DNA of 64,000 bases, taken from Enoplolaimus lenunculus (Eukaryota > Nematoda > Enoplea > Enoplida > Thoracostomopsidae). Shown one piece after another: positions 11,120 to 22,759 of the stretch. The translations under genes and the position numbers were made by a program. The notes below the pieces were generated by a model. The model saw nothing but the letters and a program-made list of their open reading frames with translations, did not search any database and was not told the origin of the DNA. Within the stretch, counting starts at the first letter, position 1. Every line of letters starts with the position of its first letter. The DNA lies in contig JASANG010000066.1 in assembly GCA_030248215.1 (NCBI GenBank), positions 86,160 to 150,159 on the forward strand, read 5' to 3'.

Positions 11120-11388
11120 GCGATCCGATTTCCGGTTCCGGTATAAATCTAACAAATACCGGATATTTACGGTTGTGTTGTTGAATATAATTAAACGTAA
11201 TATTTGCATTGACAAATTTCAGCTTATCAGCAGCTGTTATGAATTTTATACCCGACGACAACTTAGAGCACGCTAAAAATACAGAGAAAATTTAACACAT
11301 ACAATATCCGGTATCCGGTTCCTGTTCCGGTAAAAAATTCAATATCGGTATCCTGTAAATTAATATATCCGGTCGCAGCCTGCTTGTA
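11120..11388. mobile_element. hAT-like MITE fragment (CCGGATAT subfamily)
   Basis: TACCGGATATTTACGGTTGTG and a right end ATATCCGGTCGCAGCCTG near 11388 match the element at 35544-35951. The left end is missing. Confidence 0.6.
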
Positions 11389-11440
11389 GTTGTACACTCC
11401 CCTATAGTTTACGAAAATTTTTCATATTTCGGCATACTTA

Positions 11441-12290
11441 GGGTTGAGCTATACTTGTCGTGCAGCGGCGCCGTACGTCACTGTCCGTCATTACAGGGTA
11501 TCGTACATGAGTTATTTGCGTACAATACAGCACGGTGACGGACGGTGCCGTATGGGGGTGACGGACGGCGCCGTATGGGGTGACGGACGGCGCCGTATGG
11601 GGTGACGGACGGCGCCGTATGGGGGTGACGGACGGCGCCGTATGGGGGTGACGGACGGCGCCAGGGACGGACGGCGCCGTACGCGGTGACGGACGGCGCC
11701 GTATGGGGGTGACGGACGGCGCCGTATGGGGGTGACGGACGGTGCCGTATGGGGGTGACGGACGGCGCCGTATGGGGTGACGGACGGCGCCGTACGCGGT
11801 GACGGACGGCGCCGTATGGGGGTGACGGACGATGCCGTATGGGGGTGACGGACGGTGCCGTATGGGGGTGACGGACGGCGCCGTAGGGGGTGACGGACGG
11901 CGCTGTATGGGGTGACGGACGGCGCCGTATGGGGCGACGGACGGCGCCGTATGGGGTGACGGACGGCGCCGTACGCGGTGACGGACGGCGCCGTACGCGG
12001 TGACGGACGGCGCCGTACGCGGTGACGGACGGCGCCGTATGCGGTGACGGACGGCGCCGTATGGGGGTGACGGACGGCGCCGTATGGGGGTGACGGACGG
12101 CGCCGTATGGGGGTGACGGACGGCGCCGTATGGGGGTGACGGACGGCGCTGTATGGGGTGACGGACGGCGCCGTATGGGGCGACGGACAGCGCCGTATGG
12201 GGTGACGGACGGCGCCGTATGGGGTGACGGACGGCGTTGTACAGGTGATGGGCGGCGCCGTGGGACGTCAACAAAAGTATAGCGCAACGC
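11441..12290. mobile_element. MITE with termini GGGTTGAGCTATACTT, minisatellite core
   Basis: The left end GGGTTGAGCTATACTTGTCG and right end GACGTCAACAAAAGTATAGC then GCAACGC form the same inverted terminus as at 9624. The core is a 23-24-bp GC-rich minisatellite. The second large expanded copy of this family within 2 kb of the first. Confidence 0.8.
11534..12239. repeat. 23-24-bp GC-rich minisatellite, about 30 copies
   Basis: The unit is GTGACGGACGGCGCCGTATG plus 3-4 G, with a GCGC variant in place of TGGG. It carries the GGCGCC palindrome. The same GACGGACGG-C-CC motif occurs once or twice in unexpanded copies at 18490-18546 and 43877-44025, so the array grew from a motif already in the element. 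Confidence 0.95.
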
Positions 12291-12589
12291 TTAGGCTTAG
12301 CATTGTGCTCAGATTTAAGCTTGTACAGCAAAGTATACAAACACCGTCATTAATAACAAAATAAACGCGCAGCCAAAAACGTTCTGTAGGTCAATGTTTA
12401 CCGTTTTACAATACTACAAACGCGGTTGACATAATGCGATGAATACGCGATGCGAGTCTTCAGCTACAATTTTAAACCGTTTTTCGCCACCCGCCCCACT
12501 GCTTAAACAAAATTTATGAACCTACGAACCCCCCGTTGTCCATCAAAACATCAACTCTTCAAAAGCAAACCATTATCGTATCGGCTTAC

Positions 12590-13543
12590 CTCATTGATAT
12601 TCTGTACAGCAAATACGTTCGCCGCATGCTCCAACGCTAAACTCATATCATTTGCATTCAATATCATACCTTGACCAAGGTAACCACTATCATTATTATA
12701 TTTATTATTATAATTGTTATTATTATTATTATTATTGTTGTTGTAGTTGTAGTTGTTGTCATTAAATACTTTATTTCCGTCACCACGTCCACTATGCACT
12801 TTACCAATATCCAAATACGCATCAACGTCATCCGCCGTAAAATACCCTGGACTCGGGGGTCGATTCCGGTCGTCACCCCCTAACAGTTCATCGTCTCCCG
12901 GATCATAGCCTTCTTCATGACTCAAATAATTTTCGCTATCGACCAAATTTCTCAACTGCTGCATATGACCACGCCCTCCCTCTGCAGTCACTTTCTTTGA
13001 CTCGCCGTCTCTATCGTCTAAATCCGGTTCATCCAAAAAATCTCTACTCGAACATCGACCACAGCCTTGCAACAGACCTCCTGTTCCTCCCACCGGAGTC
13101 CCTATGCCACTAGGGACTTGTCCAGCAGGAGGTCCAGCCAGCCCAGGATATTCAACCAAAGGACTCGACGGCAAATACACACTCAGCGGGCCACGCGCTC
13201 CGGTTCGAGAGCCTCCGCCATTGGTCGTCGGTTTCGAATCCATCCCCAGTTTTTGACCATCCGGGCCAGAACCCGCTGGACCACTCCGTGAACCACCTTC
13301 TACTATCAAATTACTACGGTTTTCCTCAATTTCACTTTCACCAACCGCCCCAAGGCCATATTTCCCATCAACAACGTCGGCACTAAACATTTGTGAACTT
13401 GAATTTCTCTCAACAGCGGTGTCGCATTCTTCAACAGCAGCCACTGTCAGCTCGGCAGTTGTGTCCTGAATAGCATCCGTTTGACTCAGAACCTGTTCAA
13501 CGTCAACTGTCTCTCCAACGCAAGATTTTAACTCATTTTCCAT
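12590..13543 (-). CDS. Candidate internal first exon inside the DAPK intron (unknown protein)
   Basis: Unrecognised protein, 318 codons to the donor (330 to a stop if unspliced). It starts MENELKSCVGETVDVEQ; the ATG follows ACA (favourable context) and an in-frame TGA lies seven codons upstream. There is an acidic N-terminal third, a Gly/Pro/Ser-rich middle (about 85-160), acidic segments (DEPDLDDRDGE, PSPGYFTADDVDAYLD), then an Asn run near residues 267-280, and NDMSLALEHAANVFAVQNINE at the end. The donor GAG|GTAAGC at 12590/12589 leaves phase 0, which fits DAPK ankyrin exon 15 (also phase 0). No signal peptide or membrane segment. It could be an alternative first exon giving a DAPK protein without kinase, or a nested gene. 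A chance open frame this long in AT-rich DNA is unlikely; the function is unknown. Confidence 0.65.
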
Positions 13544-13572
13544 TGTAAAATGAAAATGGTTTCAATGTTCAA

Positions 13573-13957
13573 CCAATTAATTAACTCCAGATTCCCGAAT
13601 CTGACCAATAAAATGTCGATGTTGCAAATTCGATTGACGAATATCTGTTTCTGCTAAATCTGGCCAATGAGAACCACGGATCCTCTAAATTTTATGACTA
13701 TAAACGACGATATATACGTATGTACCAAAAATCTGACCAATGACAAGTACAAATCCGCCAGTTGGACCAATCAGAACGACAGATTCACAAATTTCAACCA
13801 ATGACTAAATGTGAACAATAAGCTTTCAGAATCTCCAAAATATAACCAATCAAAAGCGAAAGCGTAACTTATTCATACAATCAATATTAATAATAATAAT
13901 AAAATTAACCAATCAAATCCGGCCGTTGGCTAATCCGAGTAGTTAAAGCTATAAAAA
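13573..13957. promoter_or_regulatory. Cluster of eight CCAAT motifs, with a TATA-like box
   Basis: CCAAT occurs on the plus strand at 13573, 13605, 13664, 13737, 13767, 13798, 13846 and 13909, most followed by A or C plus A/T-rich bases. TATAAAAA follows at 13950. CCAAT boxes bind NF-Y and work in both directions. The cluster starts 30 bp upstream of the ATG at 13543, so it may drive the internal minus-strand exon, or a plus-strand transcript starting near 13980 for which I see no coding frame. A diverged tandem repeat is the alternative. Confidence 0.5.
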
Positions 13958-14425
13958 CCCGTTCAGTTGAAAGCTGTGTCGCAATCTCGGTCATTAAAAC
14001 CAAATATAAACTGGTGAATATACCAACACTGCGTATCCAGGGGATACAATAGGATTTATTTAAGCTCAAACGAATAATATTTACGTCGCACGGAATGTTA
14101 TTACTGCACCTGAAACATAATATGATATCATTGGCTGGTTTATGACCAAATTATAATATAAATAAACCAAACAATGTCCAATCAAAAATGGCCGCCATAC
14201 ATCAGAATCTCTGGATCCTTCTGGTAAAACATATCTGGATTTCACGGATGCCCTTCGAACCAGGTTCCGAAAACATCTTATAATTTCGTTCCTACCAGGA
14301 TGTTGGTATTAACCGAAACACCGGAGTCGGATGTTGATTTGTTTTCATTACAAAAAACCATATACATTATATATAATATAGTATAATACGTATATGTATA
14401 TATATTTATATATGCATATATACAT

Positions 14426-14814
14426 CAGGTTCAACCGGAATCCCTGCATAAATTCAATTCCTGCTCATGTTCTTGTTTCTGCATTCAAAGATGCAGGAAC
14501 CGGAATTATTACAGTTTTGTGGCAAATTATGCCTAATAATGTAAACATTGGAAACTTTGTTTTTTTTAAAAACTGTTATTTCGACACAACAGTTTTTTTC
14601 AATTACTTCAATTTTGTTAATCAACTATTTCTGTTGGGTATTCGCAAAAGTTGACGATGAAATAGCTGAAAATTCGCTTAAGCCATTTTTTGGCAAAGTT
14701 TTCTAAAAGTCCAACTGTAATTCGGTAATAAAAATTACTTCAAATTCCGGTTCCTGCAAAGAAATTCAACTCCGGCTCCTGTTCCAACAAAATTCAATTC
14801 CTGTTGGAACCCTG
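14426..14814. mobile_element. hAT-like MITE (CAGGGTTCCAAC subfamily)
   Basis: It begins CAGGTTCAACCGGAATCCC and ends TTCCTGTTGGAACCCTG. The interior has GTTCTTGTTTCTGCATTC and GCAGGAACCGGAATT, shared with 52484-52848 and 34976-35045. No clear duplication in the TA-rich flanks. Confidence 0.65.
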
Positions 14815-15125
14815 AATTATACATATATTTGATATATCAACTAAAACAACATTGTTGTAAACTGATTGTGCCAAAAAAATACCACTTAATCCCCTCATCG
14901 TTTCTCCAGCCAAAATCATCAAAACAAAATTTAAAATAAAATAAATCGCAATTAAGGATTTCCTATAGAAACCCCATCAAAACCGCATATTTCAAACCAG
15001 TCAACCATTCAAAAGCCGAAAGACCCAACAAATTCGTTCAAATCAAAAAAAAAACAGGACCAAATCCTAAATATAATTTCATTTTAATCCATAGTTAATT
15101 GCCCTACAGAATCAGCCGTATAAAA

Positions 15126-15498
15126 CAGGATGCGACCGGATATTACTTTACCGGATACCGACACCGGATATGAATATTAAATTTTAGACCGAAACAGGAA
15201 CCGAATACCGGATATTGTATATATGTTGCAATAATTAATAATTTTTTCGCTGTATTTTTAGTGTGCTCAGTCATTTCGTCTGTTATAGAGTACACTACTT
15301 CTGATAAACTGAAAATAACGTTGAAAGCAGCTAAAAACGTATCAAAACTTGAACTTCTTGACTTGCCCAGAAATATAATTGCATCAAAATGTTTAACGTC
15401 GCTGCCTTGTAACCAGCGGTTACGTGATATTCGGTACGACAACCGTAAATATCCGGCATCCAGCAAGGCATATAAACCGGATATCTGGTCGCATCCTG
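15126..15498. mobile_element. hAT-like MITE (CCGGATAT subfamily)
   Basis: Ends CAGGATGCGACCGGATAT and ATATCTGGTCGCATCCTG form a near-perfect inverted repeat. The flanks GTATAAAA and ATACAAAG agree at 5 of 8 positions, a decayed duplication at best. Confidence 0.75.
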
Positions 15499-16017
15499 AT
15501 ACAAAGCCATATGCAAGTCAAAGACATTATTAAACTAATAAACCAACTCCAATTTCAACTTGACTTTCAAAAGAGATTCTTAAAAATTAGCAAAGTTAAG
15601 AAAACGGGCAAATTATAACACCGGAATTTTAAATTCGATAAAATTTACCAGATCCGGAAGGTGAAAAAATGCTGGAACCGGAATTCCGGTTGCACCCTGG
15701 TAATACGTTCTACTATACGCATTTGGGAATATGGCCATGATTTCAAACAGAACTTAGCAGTGAACACGTCATCTACAGATTGCCTCTGGTCCTTACTAGA
15801 AGCGAAATGATATAACAGTCCGGGGTCCATATTTTGCATCTGTCTCAATAGGAGTCTATTTCCTTAACCCTCTCACGCATAGAGTATGCTATGATCAACT
15901 AAATACAATAACATACGAGCAATACATAGACACTGTGAGCAGAGTTTAACAATTCTACCATATATGCGCAGTGCAAAATCTCCACAAGACGTAACAGCCA
16001 CTTCGGGCTCGAACGTC

Positions 16018-16086
16018 AAGCTCCTAAAGCTCAGTGGTCATCGTAAACGCCTCCAACCCGCGAGACCGGGGTTCGCATCTTACCTT
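16018..16086 (+). repeat. tRNA-like sequence, probable SINE head
   Basis: AAGCTCAGTGGTCATCG resembles a Pol III A box and GGGGTTCGCATC a B box, about 33 bp apart. The stems do not fold into a normal tRNA by eye, so a pseudo-tRNA or SINE remnant is the reading. Confidence 0.3.
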
Positions 16087-17096
16087 GAAAGTACATCTCA
16101 TATGAAATTGAAAATATTCATGTGAGAAAGCGTTAATAAGAATCAGTCAATGGATAGCGTCCAAAATGACAAATTTGTCCACAAATGTCAACTGCTTACT
16201 GGACGTAATTATTAAGTTCTAAATAGAATTTGATTCAGTTTCAGTGTATAACGATATTTGAATTCGTAGAGCACAATCAAGTCTTATAAAGTATATACAT
16301 TCCAAAAACCATAGAAAATGGCTGGCATAAGTTAAAGGTATGCGGTTCAAATGACTCCACAAACAACACAGTCGTCCTCCAAATAACAAGGGTGGACCCT
16401 CCGTCTAACAATGCCAGCTACGAATATTAGTCTGCCCACCCCCCGACGATTAACAACATTTCTCATATCGGGTTGACCCCCAAGCCGGTAAAACGATTGT
16501 CTATAATAGCCAGCTGAATAATTTCACACCATTAAGCACCAATCTCAAACAAACAACAAACCAACTATTTTACATTGTCGCCAAGGGAACACACATTCTC
16601 AAATCTCCCAGTACCCGAGTCTACAACTTTATACCATTCATCTTAATAACCACCAACGAATACATTCACTACCATAAACGTCTCAAAACTGATTTATGAT
16701 TTAAATCCAAACTTTAGTAACCCGACCCTCGAAATGCACCACGTTTATCCCCTAAGCACCGAACAGCCCATGCTCATATTCCGACCCGACCCCCTACAAC
16801 ACTCGCATACTGAAACAAAAACAACGAGACCTTTGACCCGACACAAAGGGTTTGCGTTTGCGTTGCTCAAAAACACAACTTTCAACCCGACTCCCTCGAG
16901 TACTTAATTTTCCCATCGTCCGTCGTAGTTGACGTCGTAGGCCTGGGGTTTCATTTCAAAAACGGGTACAACTTCGAATGAAATGGTTTCTGTGACCGAG
17001 CCATACTCCTGTCTGTGGTCAGTGCTTTTTTGTTCTCCCTACAAATTCCAGAGTGGATATATACACTGCTTTATACTGATTTCGTTCCTTGTACAC

Positions 17097-17271
17097 AGAC
17101 CCATAGCCAGCTCACGTTGCTAGGGAAACAGGGGGCAATAATTTTTCCGGAGGGTCATTCAAAGGTTTTCAATGACTTTACAAGAACGATTGAAAATCTT
17201 TCTAAGGGGGTCAAAATTTTTCCCGAGGGGCTGCCCCCCCACCCTTGGCCCATTCCTTGGCTACGGGCCCG
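17097..17271 (+). mobile_element. MITE with 9-bp target duplication
   Basis: Flanked by exact CTTGTACAC at 17088-17096 and 17272-17280. Ends CCCATAGCCAGCTCACG and CCTTGGCTACGGGCCC are inverted copies. The interior runs TTTTCAATGACTTTACAAG, TTGAAAATCTTTCTAAGGGG and GAGGGGCTGCCCC. The superfamily is not certain; 9-bp duplications occur in Mutator-like and some other elements. Confidence 0.8.
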
Positions 17272-17351
17272 CTTGTACACCGCCAATTGTAACCAGAATC
17301 ACACGCAAAAACGCTTCTATATATAATATATACATTGATACACATATATAC

Positions 17352-17748
17352 CAGGGTGCAACCGAAATTACGGTTTACCGGAACCGGATTTTGAAAAATT
17401 ATCGGAAACGGAACCGGAAAATGAAAAATACACGCCACCGAAAAATATATCTTAATTTTCTTTTTTGCTATATTATTGGTGAAATAACCCTAGTTGGAGA
17501 TAGGTATTCACTTTGTACATTTTCATAATCCACGGAAGCGAAATCTACCTTCGATGGTTTATTTTTGGCGACTGTCAACGTTTGCATACTATACTAATGA
17601 AATCTGTTTAATTTTCATCGTCATTTTTTAGTAAAATATCTTAATTTCCACCGACCAAATTTTAATACCGGAATTTTTAATTCTCGTAAAAATTTACTGG
17701 AACCGGAAAGTGAAAAAATGACGGAACCGGAATCCCCGTTGCATCCTG
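17352..17748. mobile_element. hAT-like MITE with exact 8-bp duplication
   Basis: Ends CAGGGTGCAACCGAAATT and CCCCGTTGCATCCTG; duplication ATATATAC at 17344-17351 and 17749-17756 (AT-rich, so less decisive). The interior shares GAAATAACCCTAGTTGGAGA and GGTTTATTTTTGGCGACTG with 10489-10925, 22199-22440 and 45875-46260. Confidence 0.85.
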
Positions 17749-18151
17749 ATATATACATTGCATATATTATATATACATATAGACATATAAATACGAAACA
17801 ATAAAGTACTAAACTATGGATTGAGTTTCAATATATAAGCAGATATTCGATACCAATAATCATTTATAATTTATACTTTGATTAATTTAATATCCGAAAC
17901 ATTGGCTAAATTAACAAACAGCCAAAGCTGTAGAGAACACAGGCCTTTTGAGTGTCGTTCGATGTAACGTCGTAGCCAGAATTTCATTTGTGACAGCGAA
18001 TAACCTCATTTTTTAACTTTCCAGCCAAATCATTTAAAAATCAACAAATGTGCGTTCCTACTCCTCGACTCTTCAGGTATTCAGTTTATTTTTTCCATTG
18101 GTTCACGGACGACTGGCGCTTTTAGGATGGCTCAATTGCCAACTGGACGAA

Positions 18152-18275
18152 ATCAGGATGCGACCGCATATCCGATTCTGGTTTGACATCCGGCAAAAAC
18201 CGATATCCGTATCCGAAATCCGATATAAACTTAGCGAATGCCGGATATTTACAGCTGTGGACTCTGTGAGAAAAC
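18152..18275. mobile_element. hAT-like MITE fragment, left end
   Basis: CAGGATGCGACCGCATATCC followed by GACATCCGGCAAAAACCGAT and GCCGGATATTTACAGCTGTG aligns with the first part of 35544-35951. The right end is missing. Confidence 0.65.
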
Positions 18276-18489
18276 GGGGTATATTTTAGCTATTTTCTGT
18301 GCGCTCGTTAATCTGGAGCGAATGTCAAAATATTCTTCGGTTGAATTTTGACAATATTTTTGTGTTGAATAATTTTAGTTTGCTAGTTTGATTACTTAGC
18401 TAATCGGGTTAGTTTAATTCCGCGTTTTTGGCTTTGATTATTGTTTTTACAGGTCATCTGACATAATGCTTTGACGTTAACAGCAGGTA

Positions 18490-18546
18490 GGGTCGCGGTA
18501 TACTTTTGATGACGGACGGCTCCAGACGTCAAGTATAGCGCAACCC
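18490..18546. mobile_element. 57-bp minimal copy of the GGGTTGCGCTATACTT family
   Basis: GGGTCGCGGTATACTTTTGA, then GACGGACGGCTCCAGACGTC, then AAGTATAGCGCAACCC. Both termini plus a single core motif, with nothing else. Confidence 0.75.
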
Positions 18547-18625
18547 TTACCGGATCGATCGAGTTTAGCATTCAGCGAATTGCTTTCGGTGAGTAACATC
18601 GATTCGTATCGGAAGAGCTTTGCTG

Positions 18626-19075
18626 CTGTAGTGACTCGAATAACAGGGGGTGGGGTAATAAGAGGGGGTCCCCATTTTGAGTCCAAATCAATATGAGTTC
18701 GTATCCCTAATAAGAGTCCGTAATCGAATAGGGTCCCTAAACCCTAATTAGAGTCCATAAATGTCAATTATCCCCAATTGTAGGGGATAAACGACTCCAG
18801 GACCAAATAAAGTTGAGTTGGAAACTTTAAAGCATACTTAAGTTTTGAAAGTACCATTCCAAAGTAAAACCTTGCATTATCGCTCAAGGTTTTGATGAAA
18901 GGCAAGCGAGAAACGTTTAATTCAACGGATAGTTGCAATACCGGATAAATATCAGTAACGAAAGGTGGCGGAGGGCGGGGTGGAAATAAATAACAGTCCG
19001 TAACCGAATAACACGGTGGTGCCCTCTGGAGAGGCCAAATAAATATCAACCCCCCTCTTATTCGGGCCACTACAG
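18626..19075. mobile_element. Inverted-repeat element, termini CTGTAGTGACTCGAATAA
   Basis: The left end CTGTAGTGACTCGAATAAC pairs with the right end, which reversed reads CTGTAGTGGCCCGAATAAG. An internal piece (ACAGTCCGTAACCGAATAAC, GCCCTCTGGAGAGGCC) recurs at 63385-63470. No coding. Confidence 0.65.
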
Positions 19076-20089
19076 TACGTGATTTTCGTTCCAGTTTAAC
19101 TCGGTTCAGCCAGTTGACTGGAAAATTTTGCTACGAATCTGACGACTAAGTTTTTGGTAACAAATAGTTTCTGAATCGAATCTCGCAGTTGGCAAAATAT
19201 ATCTATTGTGTATGTTTTGTTTTGCTAAACACTGTTAATAAACCTTACTCTGTGACGCGTCATTTGAACCGTAGGGAATCTAGGCGGTAAGTATACGTTG
19301 ATTTCTGTGGAGATCCGAATTCTCTTCCGTTCAGCCAAGCTAATAAAATATCCGTAATTCCCAGGGCCGAATATCATAAAATCGCAACCCAACGGACGGC
19401 CGAAACTCATACTTGCGGCGCGGCGCAGTGGGTGGAAGCAAGGTGACACTTGGCGCTGAGTTACCGGAGCAGAAATACTAACTGGCTGGACACCTGTCAC
19501 AGGACATCCACAACTTTTTAACTTCATAAATTCAGGTTAGCAGCATGCAAACTAATTTACGATAATTAATACTTTGAATCTCACAAAGAACGAAGAATAC
19601 GTCATTTTAGAAAGTTAAAAACGACTGCAAACTACAACACTTTTATACTCGTCGTAAGCTTCCAAAAACCGAGTCTAAATTAGCTATAACCTGCATTCTA
19701 AGTTGCTACTAGTCTATATGTTAACGCTGGAACGCCCCACATACGTATTTTGGGCAAATTTCCAGCATTACTTTGTTTACAAAAATTTGTTAGGAAAAAC
19801 ACGTGAGTGATTGTTCTTCGTTGTATGAAAAGAAAATTTGCGTGGAAATTTTTGTGTTTTCGCTAACTTTGCGCATTGTGCAAAGCTGGCAGACTAGTTT
19901 TAGACAATGACGTGAGCTGAGCGTATCGTAGGTGTGACTAACTGGTGAACGTTTAGGTGACTAAAATGTCACAACAAATTTGTGTACATATGTTCTGTGT
20001 GAAAACTGTACTCTAGAATTTGACCATTAATAGCATAATTTCAGAAACGATACTTTTGTTATCCATTTACAATACATATGCCTTTCGGG

Positions 20090-20232
20090 CCTATAGCCCA
20101 AAGGGGACCTAAGGGTGTCAGCCCCACCCGTTTCGCCACACCCTAGAAAACTTTCAACGTTGCTTGTAAGTCTTTGAACCACTGTCGAACAATTTTAGCT
20201 CCCCCTAGCAAGGTGAGCTGGCTACGAGCCGG
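20090..20232 (-). mobile_element. MITE, same family as 22760-22920
   Basis: Reverse strand reads GGCTCGTAGCCAGCTCACC, TTGCTAGGGGGAGCTAAAA, GACTTACAAGCAACGTTGAA and ends near GGGCTATAGGCCCG. Flank duplication is unclear. Confidence 0.65.
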
Positions 20233-21339
20233 ATCCCTTTCAAATTTGGCCGCTGGCGAAAACAATAGTCACCGCCGCCGACGGCGGAACCACAAACGAT
20301 AACGTGACGCCAATCGCTCACATCAACCACAAACAGATCGTTACTTTTCTACGCTACACACAGCCGCAACAACGATGAACCCGAGAAGACATGGGCACGT
20401 TGCCCCACCTCTCCACTGACAACCGAGTTCACCCCCGGCCGCAAAAATATTGCAACCAACACTAGAAAAATTATTCTACGTACGAAATGCTACCCAAAAC
20501 ATTCCTCCACCCACAGGAAACGGTCTTATTCAAACGACTGACTGTGATTCTCGCTGTGGGTCAGATTCAGGATTCAAATTTAATCATGATTGATACCGCA
20601 TCCCAGCGTCAAATACGGCATTTTGATTAAAACCAAAAACGCCCCACCAAATATTCGAAGTATAATTTAAAAATATATAAAATACAAAAAGCAACCAGAA
20701 ACAACGGTAATTTAGTTCACGCGTCTATTGTACGCAGACTCTGTCTCTCTCTCTCTGTCTCCCTATCGCTCTCGCCTGTCTATGCGCGATATCAAGCATA
20801 AACCGGCATAAATCAAAGCGGATGCTGACTACAAAACGAATCCGCCGCCCCTGTGACCATTAACGCAGCAGCCTTATCCTCGGACGGCAGTGCCGGTCTC
20901 TCAACAACTGTGTATAGCATCAATTGCCAGTTTAGTGAAACGTTGATCTTTGAATGCATCCGACCGGTTCAACTGAATATCCATACAGCACCGGTTCGCT
21001 GGCGTAACTCCAAAGTCTACTACAATTTAGAGTCAACCAGTTTTGTTGTTGTAGGCTGGTATATCATCCGACTAAGGGTTTGTGGCTAAGGCTTAGATTC
21101 GTTACCTTTTTTAGGCCGGGGGGACAAAACAAGTACCCATACGAGAATACCGGGTCATATACAACAGTTTACTATCGAGTTACGTTATATTGTTCACTGA
21201 TAAATAACCAGCGATGTACAAACGCGAAATTCCGGAAATTTCGAGTCGAAACGTGGACCAAATTCCAAATACTACTACTACTGACGATTAATCATTGCTG
21301 AATACCATACATTTATACATAACAAATTAAGCCAAAAAC

Positions 21340-21440
21340 CACACAATAAACACACTAAAACAACCACACAATAAACACACTAAAACAACCACACAATAAA
21401 CACACTAAAACAACCACACAATAAACACACTAAAACAACA
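21340..21440. repeat. 25-bp tandem repeat, 4 copies
   Basis: Four identical units of CCACACAATAAACACACTAA plus AACAA at 21340, 21365, 21390 and 21415. Confidence 0.95.
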
Positions 21441-22198
21441 GCAAAAATCACATCTCCCGTACATATTCTACAGAATACAGGTAACCATAGGATTAACCTG
21501 AATTGTATTTCGTACCCAGGTTCGTAGCCATGGTGGGCGGGTAGGTGTGGGGCTACGAAGGATCATCTCCCCCTACAAATGATTTAATCGTCTTTGTAAG
21601 TCAACAAAAACCCATGTCTGCTCCGTCGGCAGAAATTTTGTAGCCCCTACTGCCTTCAAATATATATATACAGACACGCAATAAAATACAATACGCGAGA
21701 AGACAAGTGTACACAATGATATAATTAATATACCTTGGTTGCTAGGTAACTATTATATTAGTCACGACGCCACCCCATCATTACCACCAGCCACGAATAT
21801 CGGTCAGTCACCAGTCAATCACTGATGATAGCGTCGGCTCACGCGAGACACAACAGTTTGTGGGTAGAAAAAATAGGCCCATGTAAACATCAGGGGCGGA
21901 ACGTTTTCCTGCGGGACTGCAATAGAGTAAGCTTAAGCTTTGGACTAATTTTTTGCGCTTGGCATAGGCTTAGGAATATGCTTATAATACTGTTCGGCCT
22001 CTGTTCGACGTTTGTGACATATTTAAGCTTCTCATCAGGATGTTTCATGATTAACACCGAACAAACATTTCAATTGTCGTAGAGTGTCGCCACCGAAGTC
22101 GATAGTCCTGCGTTGGGTTAGCAGTAAAATCAATAGGAGGGCGTGTATTTTTCGGCAGGGTTTAATTTAGCCAAAAGAAACTATATATTATATCACAT

Positions 22199-22440
22199 CA
22201 TGGTGCAACCAAAATGACAATTTACGGAACTTGAAAAATTACCACAAACGGAACCGGAATATGAAAAATTCAAGCCGCAGAAAAATTCATTTTATTTTGT
22301 TTTTTGCAATATTATTGGTGAAATAACCCTAGTTGGAGATAGGTATTCACTTTATCTGTTGTATTTTAGATTTTCATAACACACGGAAGCGAAATCAACC
22401 ATCGAAGGGTTGTTTTGGGTAATTGTCAAGGTTTATATTA
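22199..22440. mobile_element. hAT-like MITE fragment, left half
   Basis: CATGGTGCAACC, then CGGAACCGGAATATGAAAAA and GAAATAACCCTAGTTGGAGA align with the left half of 17352-17748. The right half is absent. Confidence 0.7.
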
Positions 22441-22759
22441 CTATACGTTTGGTCTTTACATTTTTGTACCTCGGTTATAATTAATGTAATTTTTCCATTT
22501 TTGCTTCTAAAAACCGCCACACACAAAACGTTTCAGTCCGTGGGGTGCTCCGATTCCCATACCCCTCACTCCAATGTCCACCCTGGCGTAAAACTCGAAA
22601 CGAGACATCAATTAAGTCAATTTGGCTCTGTTTCTTAACCTGATCATATGCGACGACTAAGCGAAATCAGGCAAAGACCTCGGTCAGTTCCAACGTCAAC
22701 CAAGTCTGCATATGACACTACAACACACGAATGTTTGCTAAATTTTTTCCCAAATATGC

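Noticed and set aside
11438-12340. 300-codon minus-strand frame
   Set aside because: Translation of the 23-24-bp GC minisatellite; a second frame is open as well and it runs into the MITE termini.
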